From Heterobasidion occidentale (Eukaryota; Basidiomycota; Agaricomycetes; Russulales; Bondarzewiaceae): DNA of 64,000 bases. The stretch lies in the NCBI GenBank assembly GCA_039111635.1, contig JBCAQO010000008.1, positions 806,001-870,000 of the forward strand, written 5' to 3'. The first letter of the stretch is position 1. Each line of letters begins with the position of its first letter. A program made the translations under genes and the position numbers. Below are positions 35,414 through 45,850 of this stretch, in pieces. Under the pieces are notes generated by a model that saw only the letters and a list, made by a program, of their open reading frames with translations, did no database searches and was not told the DNA's origin.

Positions 35414-36647
35414 CTACAAGCCCAAGTCACGAAGCTTGTAGCGATCTTGGGTAATATGCCAATAGCTGTGATTAAAGCACGGAAGAAGCGGTCAACCACG
35501 ACAGTGACGCGGTGATTGAAGAAAGACCCACACGTAGCCTTGCTCGAAGGATTCCCAAGCGCGAAGAGCGGCAGGGCTGGCAGCCAAAGCCTTGTGAATA
35601 ATCTTCTGTGACAAGAGCACCTGGTCTTTGACCTCGACGAGCACTTGCATCGGGTCTTCCTTCTCAACCAATGCCAAGAGGTGGACGTAGGTAGCTGTCT
35701 CCCCTCCAAGTTCCTCTTTGTAAAACCTGTATTAGTTCGCATTTATCTGTCAGCAACACATGCGTCAGATGAAAAAAAGAGATACAGACGATAGAAGATC
35801 ATTCGATAAATTGATCCAGATGACCATGTCTGGTACCGCCTCAATGTACTCCACAATGCTAACACCAAGTCTCTTTGGAAAGATCATGTGGGCATAGGCT
35901 TCGCCGATTCCAGAGAGCTCACGAAGGTATAAAGGAAAGCGATCTGCACAGCGAACCAAGGGCAGATTTTTGGTCTGCGGTTCGAGAGCGGTGCCACTGA
36001 TGAACTCCAGAAACGAGGAAAACATCAAATCGGCGGGGAATGGCTCATATAGATCATAGAAGCGAGCAAAGATAGCGGGAAGGGCGTTGAGAACCGGGTC
36101 TAGTTGAGGTTGGCGACGGAGAAGCCGCCCCTTGAAGGCAATGATAGGTGCTGCATTGATAGGCGCAAGTTCGTCGACGTATAATAAGTACCTGCAGACA
36201 TATGTGTTGGCCACCTCACTCAATCCACGCTCTGAATAAGACTGCCTACCAATGATTCAGCGCTATGATCTTCTTCTCTTCGATGCTATAGTTTGGGAAG
36301 ACGCACTGTAGCTACTTGAGTGCATTTTCAGAGATGTGAAGTTCATAGCCACTCACTTCCGCATAGTTTGCCCCTAGATGTGTAAGTTTCTCAAGCTCCG
36401 CGCAGCGCATATTACGTGCATCCATGTCAGCAAGCATTTCAACTTTCAACTGTTCATTAATGCTCGGTGTGGCTGGAGTCTTGTACGCCATGTCGGCCAG
36501 AAAATTTCTAAAAAGAGGGCCTAGTGAACCACTTATGAGATCGACGATTGAGATCATTCGAGCGAGATGACTTAGCGTACCAAGGCGGGCAGCTAAAATA
36601 TCTGCAGAGACACTCGGAGCACGTGCGTCTTGCGCGGCAGGAGGCAT
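35414..36647 (-). CDS. TRI5-type sesquiterpene synthase 2
   Basis: This is a paralogue of the gene at 32324-33554 with the same intron positions. The start MPPAAQDARAPSVSADILAA aligns with copy 1. The exons contain the metal motif YVDELAP, the region LDPVLNALPAIFARFYDLYE, RFPLYLRELSGIGEAYAHM, VEYIEAVPDMVIWINLSND, and the NSE triad NDLLSSFYKE (read across the intron at about 35790-35725). ELGGETATYVHLLALVEKED and a last exon reached through a GTGGGT donor follow, giving the C-terminal pair DRYKL and the stop TAG at 35414-35416. No frameshift was seen. It is probably an active cyclase using farnesyl diphosphate; the product is unknown. The Ser in the triad depends on the exact splice: GTAT.. 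near 35785 is less consensus-like than in copy 1. Confidence 0.78.
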
Positions 36648-38730
36648 AGTGCGCGATGTTATAAGAAGACAAAGAAGATGAAGGCTGAGGAAGTCGCAGG
36701 AGTGATTGATGAAGGCGGCCTGATGCTTGAAATTCTAACACGAATGGCTTTAAGTAGATTTGTGCGATGTGTCTTGTATTCCCTTCGTCAGCGTTCGTGA
36801 CAGCCTGAGGACAAGTTCGTTCAGCAGAATGTAAGTGGCGTGCATAAGCTCTAGTATCTCTACGTCGAATAGCGTTGTTCCATTCTATGGCGAGCGCCGC
36901 ATAACTAACCTCCTTGACCTTCGTACCGCGCGTACTGGTGGCTTGTGTAGAATGTCTTCTTTGCTCTGTGGAACTCTTCAGTGAATTGGATAGACTAGAT
37001 ACTATCATATGAGGAACCAAGATACTTAAACAATGTCTAAAGCAATATGATGCCTGTATGCGAAGTATTGTCTCGCCGAAGGCCATCTCGAAAGTGGAGT
37101 AACCTTAGCGCCTGACAATCTCAAGGCGGTGTGAAAAATACCGCGAGATCGAGCACGACATCCGATAGTGTTCAGGGAAGAGCCCGATTGGGACAAGCAC
37201 AAGTCAACGCCTTTGCGGAAGATAATGAATTTCCATACGATAGAAATCCTATCATTGGGGAGGAGTCGCTGATGTGCATGGGTCTACAAATTACTCATCT
37301 CATGCGGCTTGAACGAGACCAAGGGCCTATGGGAGCCAATTAGGCCAAAGCTTCACGAAGAAAATTTCAAAGTCAAGCAATCATTGATACCGGTCTATTT
37401 TGGTCAAGATGCAAGGCGCATCGACCTACAACTCCGCACTGAGAACGAAAAGTCCTTGGTCCTCTATACTGAAATGTGTGTTATCAAAACAGTCTGAAGC
37501 CTTCCGCAGACTTACTTTGATCGGGCACTCCATACATAACGCGAAGGATCGTACTGATCATTGTGATCCTGCTCCATAGCAAAAATCACTCTGTCTGAGG
37601 ATCACCGATGTTCGAATTTGCGTGAGTATCCGTAGTAGAATATATGGGGCTCGACTAAGGCCGGTTGTGAGCATCAGGTCTTGATTTCTGAGCTTCGCAA
37701 GCAAGAATGACTCTCGGCGCGCAATGACTGAGATGGGATCAGTTGTGCCGTAATCCTTCTCGGTAACATTGGCAGAGCGTCCCCGCTCGGAGGGAAAGAA
37801 TGGATAGGAAAGGAAAGTTTAACTCTGCTTCCAACAACGTGAGGCATGACAGTTTGATAAAGTACGTACACATGAACTTGACCGTGCAGAAGAAGAAGAA
37901 GGGGGAATGGGAACATCCGGCATCCCTTGATTGAAGATTGACAGATTACAGGCATGACCCTGAAGTTAACCATAAGCTTTTTTGATTGAGCTTTCTAGAA
38001 CACACCAAGGCATTATAAACGTGTCGGACAAGGTCTAAACCGTGACCTTCTTTAGCAAGCACTTCCGGCTGTGTGCGCGTGCGTCGCTGCTCGCATATCT
38101 AGATGCTGCGCGTCGGTGGGAACGGAGATGGTGACAGCAGCGACTCCATGGTGGTTGATTACACCCCCAGCACTTGAGTCAGCTTTATCCTGAGATGGAG
38201 ATCCAAAGGATGATGCTGAGTTGATCCGATAACCACAACAAAATTGCGTGGCTGAGATCACACCGAACGCGCCTTCGTGAGGCAGATGCTGAAATTGATC
38301 AGTGCCATTTCAGCATCCTCAATTCAGCATGGTCATCAACCCGCCACCGCGTCTCGGTAGATACTTCCCCATTAGGACTTATATTATTTTCACTCGCGAA
38401 TGATAAAAGCAAAAAAAAATGATATATAATCAATATCATGACTGTCAACAATCAGGCAGTATTCCGGCTTCCATTGCCTCCAAACTCCTGCATACCTCAA
38501 CCATCACCCATGAGATCATCGAGACACTTGAAGGATTGCCCATGAAATCCAACCCTCAAGCCATCCAACTATGTCTGCTCTGTCCGAGACACTTAATACC
38601 GAACATGTCACCGTATGCAGCCTCTGTCCTCCAAGCCGTCCCTCATGCGAACAGGATCTGCGCGTGGCCAACGGTAGTCAGTGATACAAATCACAAAGCA
38701 AATAGTGATGAAACATACGCTGACAGTCGC
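36648..38730. other. Intergenic region before the retrotransposon nest
   Basis: No gene, RNA or clear repeat was recognised over 2.1 kb. It ends at the 5' LTR of element A1; the 5 bp before the LTR are GTCGC. Confidence 0.4.
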
Positions 38731-39564
38731 TGTTAGGACCGCGTCCTAACACGTGCTTCGCACGTGAGTGGATGGGCTGGTCAAGTGCTTCGGACTTGTT
38801 GCAGACTCGGACCGTTTTCCATGACTCCTTACCATTTACATGCTGATGCATGAACGCTGACTTCTGGTTCCTGATTCTTGATGTGGACAGACATTGGTTC
38901 CTGACCCCCGTTCCTGGTTCTTGATCGATCAAAGATGTGGATGGACATTAGTGATTCGGATTACTATATTTGGCTACATGGCAGGTCGATGAGGCATTCT
39001 AGCTTACGGATCTTGATCGTTGACTTCGGTACCTGAGAAGCGCACGGACCAGATCTTGATCCTGCCCTAGACACTTCTGTACGTAAATAGCCGAGATGAG
39101 CTTCTAAGAAGCTCAGCTCGTTCACCTGTAATACACTCGATCTCTGCACTGCACCTGGCGTCTGGCTACCTTCCTAGCCCACGCTTCGTGATCTCTGTCA
39201 GATCTGAGAAACTCTTTACACGGTCTGACGACGCACTGGACTCGTCTCCCTTCCCTCCCCTCCCTCTACTCATCCGCTTCTACACCGGACTAGCTGCCTT
39301 CCGCGTTCTCAGTTGGACACCCCCTCGTGTCATCTGTTGGACAGGAGAAGATCATCCGGTTCCTCCTCATCATCGAGAAGACCTCGAAGATCACCTTCTC
39401 AATCTATTCGAGAACAAAGCAGACAGCGACACCGAGTTCCTCGAAAGAGCCAAAGACGATCCATCGTCTTTATCCATTGGAGTCTACGACTATACGAACC
39501 AGTGGAGGTTTAGCCTAGGGACCCCTTCGTGCATCGGTGCACGTGATAGGTCTCCGACCTAACA
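38731..39564 (+). repeat. 5' LTR of element A1
   Basis: This 834-bp LTR begins TGTTAGGAC and ends GACCTAACA. It matches 47015-47845 and 56562-57393 in reverse orientation with only a small number of differences. The first 35 and last 36 bp each fold into two successive hairpins. Confidence 0.92.
39084..39124 (+). promoter_or_regulatory. Putative LTR promoter and mRNA start of family A
   Basis: A TATA-like TAAATAG at 39084-39090 lies about 30 bp before AGCTCGTTCA (39115-39124). That decamer is exactly complementary to the decamer just after the LTR, suggesting that R begins about here. The transcription start is inferred, not seen. Copy A2 keeps both sequences. Confidence 0.5.
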
Positions 39565-39566
39565 CT

Positions 39567-39576
39567 TGAACGAGCT
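39567..39576 (+). promoter_or_regulatory. Putative self-priming primer-binding site, family A
   Basis: TGAACGAGCT lies 2 bp after the end of the 5' LTR and is the exact reverse complement of 39115-39124 within the LTR. No TGG-type tRNA primer-binding site is present. This geometry matches self-primed Tf1/sushi elements. Confidence 0.6.
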
Positions 39577-40928
39577 CTTTTATCCCTACCCTATTCAAGC
39601 TGGATCCCCAGCAGAAACAGCTCTTTCTCTCATCAGTCAACAACATTTTAGCAATCGCCAACAGGGTAAACCTATCAGCAACCCCAGCAGCGACACTTCA
39701 AGGGAGAATAAACAACCCCGGAACCATAGAAGTCGCAAGACACCGGAACCCAGGAAAACTCTATTCAGGAATAGCCACACTCAGGCTACAACAAGCACCC
39801 GAGATATTTATAGACCTCCTTAAAACTGGATATAGATTTTCCGGGATTTGCTTCGTCAACGAACCAAAGACACCGTTCACACTCACGGACAACAGAGAGC
39901 CCGACGTCATCAGAGCAAGGAACTGCGTCGAGATACACGACGGAAGACCAGACGATTTCCCCGTCGCCGTTATCCCCGATCTCAGAAGAACCATCGCAAG
40001 AAATATCGACACAGACGGAATCAGAGCGGAACTCGTCAAGACCAAGGAGAACAGAGACCACGTCTCAATCCTCATCCACTGGACCTTCTCCTCAACCTAG
40101 GAAAACACACTGGAAGCACCTAACTCTCCGCCAGTCCGAACAGAAATCAAAGGGATCGTTTTTATTGTCAGAAGAGGAGAGTTCGCCCACAAAACTTATC
40201 ATCTCCGAACCCTCATCTCGGGACACACATTCTCCGAGATCATCCAACTCATCGACCAAATTGATATTTCCATCAACGAAATTATCAAAAGGGACCCAGA
40301 CTTACAGGAAGCATTACAAGCCGGAAGAAGACAGGCAGTACCCTTCTTCTTCAAAGAATAAAGAACAACGGACGAAGTCGCAGCGGGATACCCTCCCGGC
40401 TATAGAACAGACCCAGCAGAAGTCTACGGAGACTTACCCGAAGACGTCGACAAAGATCAACTTTATTACGACGAAAGGAAAGCACACTTCTACTACGTGG
40501 GAATCCTCACCGGATTCTTCCAACAACAAGGGAAAAGCGAATACGAATACGCGGCTTGGGGAGGAGAAATCGTCCACGCAGGACCCGACCTACGCCTCGT
40601 TAAGGTCGAGGACTACGTCGCAAGGAAGACCTTCGACAAGCCTGAATCACCGGCAAATCGGCATCGTGACTCGCCAAGACCGCACATACATACTCTACCC
40701 AGAGAAACAGCCAGTGGAAGTCGAATCTCTAGAAGAAACACTCCTGCTACATCCCCCTTACAGGAGACCGCTCCCCAAGAAGACTTCCGAGCCTCAACAC
40801 CGGAGTTTGTCCCCGAACCAGAGTATTTTGAAGCACCAAGTGAAGATCAGGAACCGCCTAACGATCCAGAGCCCCCGCCCGATACAATGTCGGCAGATAC
40901 TGGAAGTAATGAGTCCAAGGGACCAGCT
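39570..40928 (+). other. Long leader reading frame upstream of gag, with two in-frame stops
   Basis: One frame runs from just after the LTR into gag (ATG 40929) with only two stops: TAG 40098-40100 and TAA 40359-40361. Its translation is protein-like (for example FSGICFVNEPKTPFTLTDN, IRAELVKTKENRDHVSILIH, EIIQLIDQIDISINEIIKRD, EVYGDLPEDVDKDQLYYDE, GKSEYEYAAWGGE). Copy A2 has the same frame, and both stops at the same places; differences between copies are mostly synonymous or conservative. There is no ATG at the beginning. I do not recognise a domain. Confidence 0.5.
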
Positions 40929-41905
40929 ATGGCCAAACCCACCACCTTCAGTGGAAACAGGAAACGAACCGAGCAATTCCTCCACGAAATCGATCTGATG
41001 TTCCTGGCTAGGAAAAAGGATTATGCGAACGAATTCGCCAAAATCGCTTACGCTCTATCGTATATGAAGGAAGGCTCAGCAGGGATATGGGCAAGAAACT
41101 TTACTCAGGCCAGGAACACGCTGAAGGATTGGTACAAATACACTTGGGCAGAAACGGACGGCTACACATCCGTCCGAAAAAGATAGCCACCGACTTCGAA
41201 GAGTTCAACAAAGAAGCCGATGCTCGTGACAAACTGGCCCGAGTCAATCAGGGAAAGGAATCATTTAACACCTACCTTCAGCTGTTCGAACAGCTCGCGG
41301 CGCTTGCCGGTGTAGACGGAGAAACCAAGAAAACCCATTTCCTGCGAGGACTCAAGTGGGAGTTGGCAAAGGGAATTTATGAAGATCCCTCTACAGACGG
41401 GACATGGGAAGAACTAGTCGAGAAGGCCAAGAAACACGAAAGGATGCGCATCGCAAGGGACCGAGCATACGACCTCCGAAAAGGAAAATTCCAAGTCTAC
41501 ACTCCACGTACATTTTACGACGAAAGGGCACCCCCACGACACGATAGGGAGCCCCAATACAAACCTATGGATGTAGACGCAGCAGAGATGGAGGCCGACG
41601 CTGTCCGAACTCGCTTCAAGAAGCTTACCCCAGCGGAAAGAGATCGACTTGCCAAAGAAGGCAAGTGCTTCTTTTGCAAAAAGCCCGGGCACATGGCGCG
41701 CAACTGTCCTTCTCGACCCAAGAGAAGATTCCAACCCCCCCATCGCAGACCAGTGCGCGAAGCAGAAATGGACGAAGGACAATTCGACGATGAAGACGTC
41801 GAAGAAGGAAAAAACAGAGTCAACCACATCCGCCAGATGATGATGGGACTCAGCATGGAAGAAATCGAGGAAGTTCGCGCCTTTAGCGACTCGAAGAATT
41901 TTTAA
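40929..41905 (+). pseudogene. gag: gag of element A1, frameshifted
   Basis: The frame starts at MAKPTTFSGNRKRTEQFLHE and has capsid-like helices (IAYALSYMKEGSAGIWARNF). A single A appears lost from an A-run near 41178 relative to A2, shifting the frame and giving an early TAG at 41184. The remainder continues in the next frame through FEEFNKEADARDKLARVNQG to the canonical CCHC knuckle CFFCKKPGHMARNC and the stop at 41903. The intact version is at 54222-55199. Confidence 0.8.
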
Positions 41906-43316
41906 AGACTCTCCCATCGGCAGCGGATGTGGAGAGTAGGATTCTTGCAGGAAATCGGTACGCTCCTCTGGCCAGTAAAAATGCTGACCAAGAGCATGGA
42001 CATCCAGATGTATTGTATCTTTCGGAAATGAAATCACATGGTGCACCATCCCTCCGACTCGAGACAATGCTCATAGGCAAGAATAGAAAAGCTGCTACAC
42101 AGGCACTAGTGGACAGTGGAGCCACTGGAATCTTCATGCACCCTCGCTTCGTAGAAGCACATCGAATCACTACACACAAAACCCCCACCCCTATCCCAGT
42201 CAGTACGGTCCAGAACACCGAGTTCAAGGGAGGACCTATTACACGATTCGCCAACCTCAAATTACAGGTTCTAGGCGAAAAAGGGGGGTCGCATACAGAG
42301 TCAGCAAGATTCTATATCGCGGAAATAGGAAAAGAAGACGTCATTTTAGGAACCGACTGGTTATTAGAACATAACCCAGAAGTCGACTGGCATGCCTACG
42401 GGCTACACTTTACCAGATGCCCGCCCTCCTGCCAAATAAAAGGAGGACCGGTAAAAGCTAGAAGAGCTACAAGAAAACCAGGACGTCCTAAACCAAGCAT
42501 ACGGCGCATGGAAACAGTACCGCAAACGGGCGACTACTCAATACCAGTGCAAAAGCCGGGAAAAGCAATACCAGGCCGGAAAGTGGGAAACACCACAGTA
42601 CCACATCCGCGGACAATACCTACAAGTCCGGAGTTCACAACTCGAAGGTTGAATGCTGAACGTCTGAAGGCTCGAACCAGAAATTATAAGGTTCCGACAT
42701 GGGCTGAAGAAGACGTTCCGGAGGACGGTGACGGACTTCCGGCACTTCCCTCCAAGGATCTTGAAGAAGATGGAGTCTATCTCGTTAGATGCCTGGATAC
42801 GGGAACATTACAGGCACTGGAATTATACAACGACTCTGAAGAAGGCGTTGATATACATCGCGTCGAAACCACGGAACTTCCATACGCCAATACACCGGCT
42901 CAAGGAAGCAAACCTGCCAAAGCACCGACAGGAAAACAAACAAAACACACCAACTCGCAAAGACTGGCAGAAGAAGCCGCCAAAGGGAAACCTGAACTAT
43001 CCTTCGAAGAAATAGTGCCGAAGGAATACTGGAATTATAGGAAGGTTTTCGAAGGTCGACCAAAAGGACAGCTACCGCTCTCTCGACCTTGGGATCACAA
43101 AATAGAAATCAAGGAAGGAATGGATCACTCGCTCAAACCCAAGCTATACAGTCTTAGCCCTGGAGAGCAAGTGGAACTCAAGAAATTTATAGACGAAAAC
43201 CTCCAGAAAGGATTCATCAGAGAATCCAAATCGCACATGGCATCCCCATTCTTCTTCATCAAGAAAAAGAACGGGAAACTACGACCAGTAATGGATTATC
43301 GCAAACTCAATGAAAT
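41906..43316 (+). pseudogene. pol: pol of element A1 (protease and start of reverse transcriptase), truncated
   Basis: The open frame is -1 relative to gag. It contains the retropepsin site ALVDSGATGIFM, then DVILGTDWLLEHNPEVDWHA, a linker, and the reverse transcriptase N-terminus (GFIRESKSHMASPFFFIKKK, LRPVMDYRKLNE). At 43317 family B sequence begins, adding about 22 foreign codons before a stop at 43381. A1 is here longer than A2 by 2 nt (near 42570), where A2 has a frameshift. Confidence 0.85.
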
Positions 43317-43903
43317 TGTTATGAACTGCTCGTTCAGTAACCCAAGAGTAACAGGTTCTTCCCTAGGTCGCACGATGGACTGAGTGGTGGACGGAGTCTC
43401 GACTGTATCAGGCGTTGTTACAGGAGGGAATAATAATTGGCTCTAAGTGACACAGTGTGAGGACTGTGTAAGAACGAAGAGAATAGACTGAAGATCCTCA
43501 GCCTATTCTATGGGCCTTATATACTATATAGGGTATAGGGTAAGAGTCCGTGTGCTTCTCCAGGTTTCCATCCTAGGAGAGCTGTGGCCGCCGTCTTTCC
43601 CTCCGGCGCCTACTCTTGTACTTCTCTAGTCGCACTGATCCATCATGGTGCGACGAGGTGCTTACCCATAAGCCCTAAGCCCATGGCATGTGAATGCCTC
43701 TCTTATTACTGTGTGAACTTCGTGAGCCTCGTGTCCCTCCAATATAGCCTTTACCGATGTCTTGAAGAACCATCGGTCTTGTCGGCTCCTAAGGACATGC
43801 CGAATACCTTGATGTACGCTCCATAGTGGAGCCGCCTAGCATGTGATGCTTGATCCATCGGTTAGACCGGCCGCGAAGTGCCCCGATCGGTCAAGTCATA
43901 ACA
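43317..43903 (-). repeat. LTR of B1 (3' LTR)
   Basis: Read on the minus strand it begins TGTTATGACTTGACCGATCG and ends CAGTTCATAACA. It matches 45851-46437 in inverted orientation. It keeps a TATATAAGG box (43515-43523, reverse strand) that is mutated to TACATAAGG in the other copy. Confidence 0.9.
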
Positions 43904-44713
43904 TTACCCCCTTTCTAGGTCCCAACTCCTGAGGGGACTACTCGCTTGAGCAGCAGCGAGCTTCATCGTCATTCCACATACAATTGCTTGCTGATCGTCA
44001 AATAGATTGGATGCGTCTTCCCAATATCGCTTCGTTTTCTGGGCGAGGACAGACCTACGTCGTTTACAACGCCTAGGAGTTTTCCTTCTCCGTTGAGCTG
44101 TTTGATTTGAAGTTCGGGGCATAGCCACAATACCCTGTCCCTTCTCCCGGTGTTCTTCCTTCACCGCACGTTTTGTGTGAGTACACTCCTAGAGTCAATA
44201 GGCAGCTACTCGACCAGGACTCCCTGGTAGGTTTGATGAGCCAGTGTCATCTGGCGACGATTGCAGAAAGGTGTTGTGCGAATGATTATAGGATGAAATA
44301 GAAACTCGTCTGTGGATGGGTGTGTCGTTCTTCTTCTAAAGTGCCGAAGGCCATGTCTCAGTGTTTCCAGGATAGATCTTCATCTCCTTGATCTCCGGTA
44401 TCGAGGGGACTCCTGGTGTGTGTGTTGATCGCTTTACAAAGGCTTAGGCCCACCAACCTATCAAGAACGAACATTTTTCTTGACTTGTCTTGAGTCCGGC
44501 AAGACCCCTTTGAAGATCCCTAACTCTGTCAGCCCCATACGGTGGCCTTGTCAGGTTAGAGATTGAGTGTTCGTCCAGAGTTTGTTTTTCACTAAGGGTA
44601 TTGGACACGAGGTAAGGACTTTGAAGAATAGATTTTGAACCCCATGGCCTCTTGAATAGACCATGGTATCCACCTTGACGGTAATTATGCGGGTCAGCGT
44701 AAGGTATGTCCTG

Positions 44714-45537
44714 GTAGTTTAACGTCGTGCCGGACGTCCGTAGTTTTTGCGTCTTTGCGGACGTCCGCTAGTTTATCCTTAAGTCGTTGCGGACTGAGGC
44801 TAGTTTATACATAAGTCGTTGCGGACTGCCCTGCTAGTTTATGCCAAGGTCGTTGCGGACCTATCCATCTCCCAACGTAGGAGTACCTGTAAACAAGATG
44901 GTAGACCATTTCTGTGCGCCGGAACATTCATCGGTGATGCACATAGAGCCCTAGACCAAGTACAGCCATCTTGACAGGGTTCCCATTGAGGTAAGATGGT
45001 GATGGTTTATACTATATCAACCGGATAACTTATAGAGTTGCGAGAATAGACTTGAGGCCTATTTTGACACAACTCACATGGCCCTGTAGACAGAAGGGCA
45101 GCTCAGTTTATCGTCATGAAGGACGGCAACTAGTTTATAGTCATTGCGGACGTCTGCTATCGCCTGGCTTGAACCTCCCGAGCCTCGATAGATTTAATCC
45201 TCCGGGGTGAGGGTAGTTAAGGTCATTTCGGACTAGTTGATGGTCAAGGTCGTGACCATCAACCACGTCTCCTATACTTGAAGGAGTAAGTAGTTTACCG
45301 TCATTGCGGACGAGATCAACATCGTGGCGTCAACAACGATGTCGATCGACATCTCCTATGCTGAAAGGAGTGGTAGTTTAACGTCTTTGCGGACGCAGCA
45401 ATGTCGAAACATATCTCATGTTTGGACACTGCTCACAACCCTGTAAGGAAAGGGTAATCCCAGTTTAACGCCATGGAGGGCGTCCGTAGTTTATCGTCGT
45501 TGCGGACAAGCCGTAGTTTTACATCGTTGCGGATGAT
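44714..45537. repeat. Interspersed array of 13 TAGTTTA...TTGCGGAC motifs
   Basis: Thirteen copies of a roughly 20-26 nt unit, consensus TAGTTTA-N(2-6)-GTC-N-TTGCGGAC, occur between 44714 and 45537. Examples: TAGTTTACCGTCATTGCGGA, TAGTTTAACGTCTTTGCGGA, TAGTTTATCGTCGTTGCGGA. The intervals are irregular (from 0 to about 200 nt) and often hold unrelated sequence. A further reversed copy occurs near the window end (63943-63963) in the tail of B2, linking the array to the 3' noncoding tail of family B. Confidence 0.75.
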
Positions 45538-45850
45538 AAACCTGAGGCACGATCCCAGTTGCCTCTTGACTGGCCCTTGAAGCGGAATCCTTGCTTCGGA
45601 CTTCAGGGGTAGAATGGGCGCACCATGGAGTAGTTGTGGTCCTTGTCGTCGAAAGACTGGCAACCCGCTCCATGTCCCCAAACCCCTCGCACGGAATTGA
45701 ACCATGTCGACCCCATATTCTTTTACTGTAGGGCGTATGGAATATGGAAGCGCCTCGACCTAGTCGGCAGGGTTCTGCAACGGTGGAGGCCCTCACTTCC
45801 ACCGTCTGCCAGAATACAACCACGCTTCCGAGGGTCTTGGTAGCTTTAGC

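Larger units (their letters stand above)
38731..43316 (+). mobile_element. Ty3/gypsy retrotransposon A1, 5' part
   Basis: This is family A in plus orientation: 5' LTR, leader, gag, protease and the first part of reverse transcriptase. Homology to copy A2 stops abruptly at 43316 inside the reverse transcriptase (after MDYRKLNE), where family B DNA starts with TGTTATGAAC. The 5 bp before the break, GAAAT, should be the target duplication of the B insertion. The missing 3' part of A1 presumably lies beyond the window. Confidence 0.88.
43317..45850 (-). mobile_element. Ty3/gypsy element B1 fragment (3' end, reversed)
   Basis: The fragment contains a 587-bp LTR at its left, followed inward by a polypurine tract (reverse strand GAAAGGGGGTAA abutting the LTR start). 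This shows that the LTR is the 3' LTR of a minus-oriented copy. The remaining 1.95 kb has no protein-coding content and holds an array of 13 related motifs. The fragment ends where the plus-oriented LTR of B2 begins. Confidence 0.75.

Noticed and set aside
32324..36647. Naming the terpene cyclases trichodiene synthase (TRI5)
   Set aside because: The fold and NSE motif match, but Agaricomycete members make various sesquiterpenes and the first metal motif differs, so only the family is stated.
38419..38736. A plus-strand frame of 105 codons before the A1 LTR
   Set aside because: It runs into the LTR, begins in an A-rich tract and has no recognisable domain; probably chance.
39565..39590. A tRNA-type primer-binding site after the family A LTR
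   Set aside because: The sequence lacks the TGG start of a tRNA 3'-end complement, and it matches the LTR itself, which favours self-priming.
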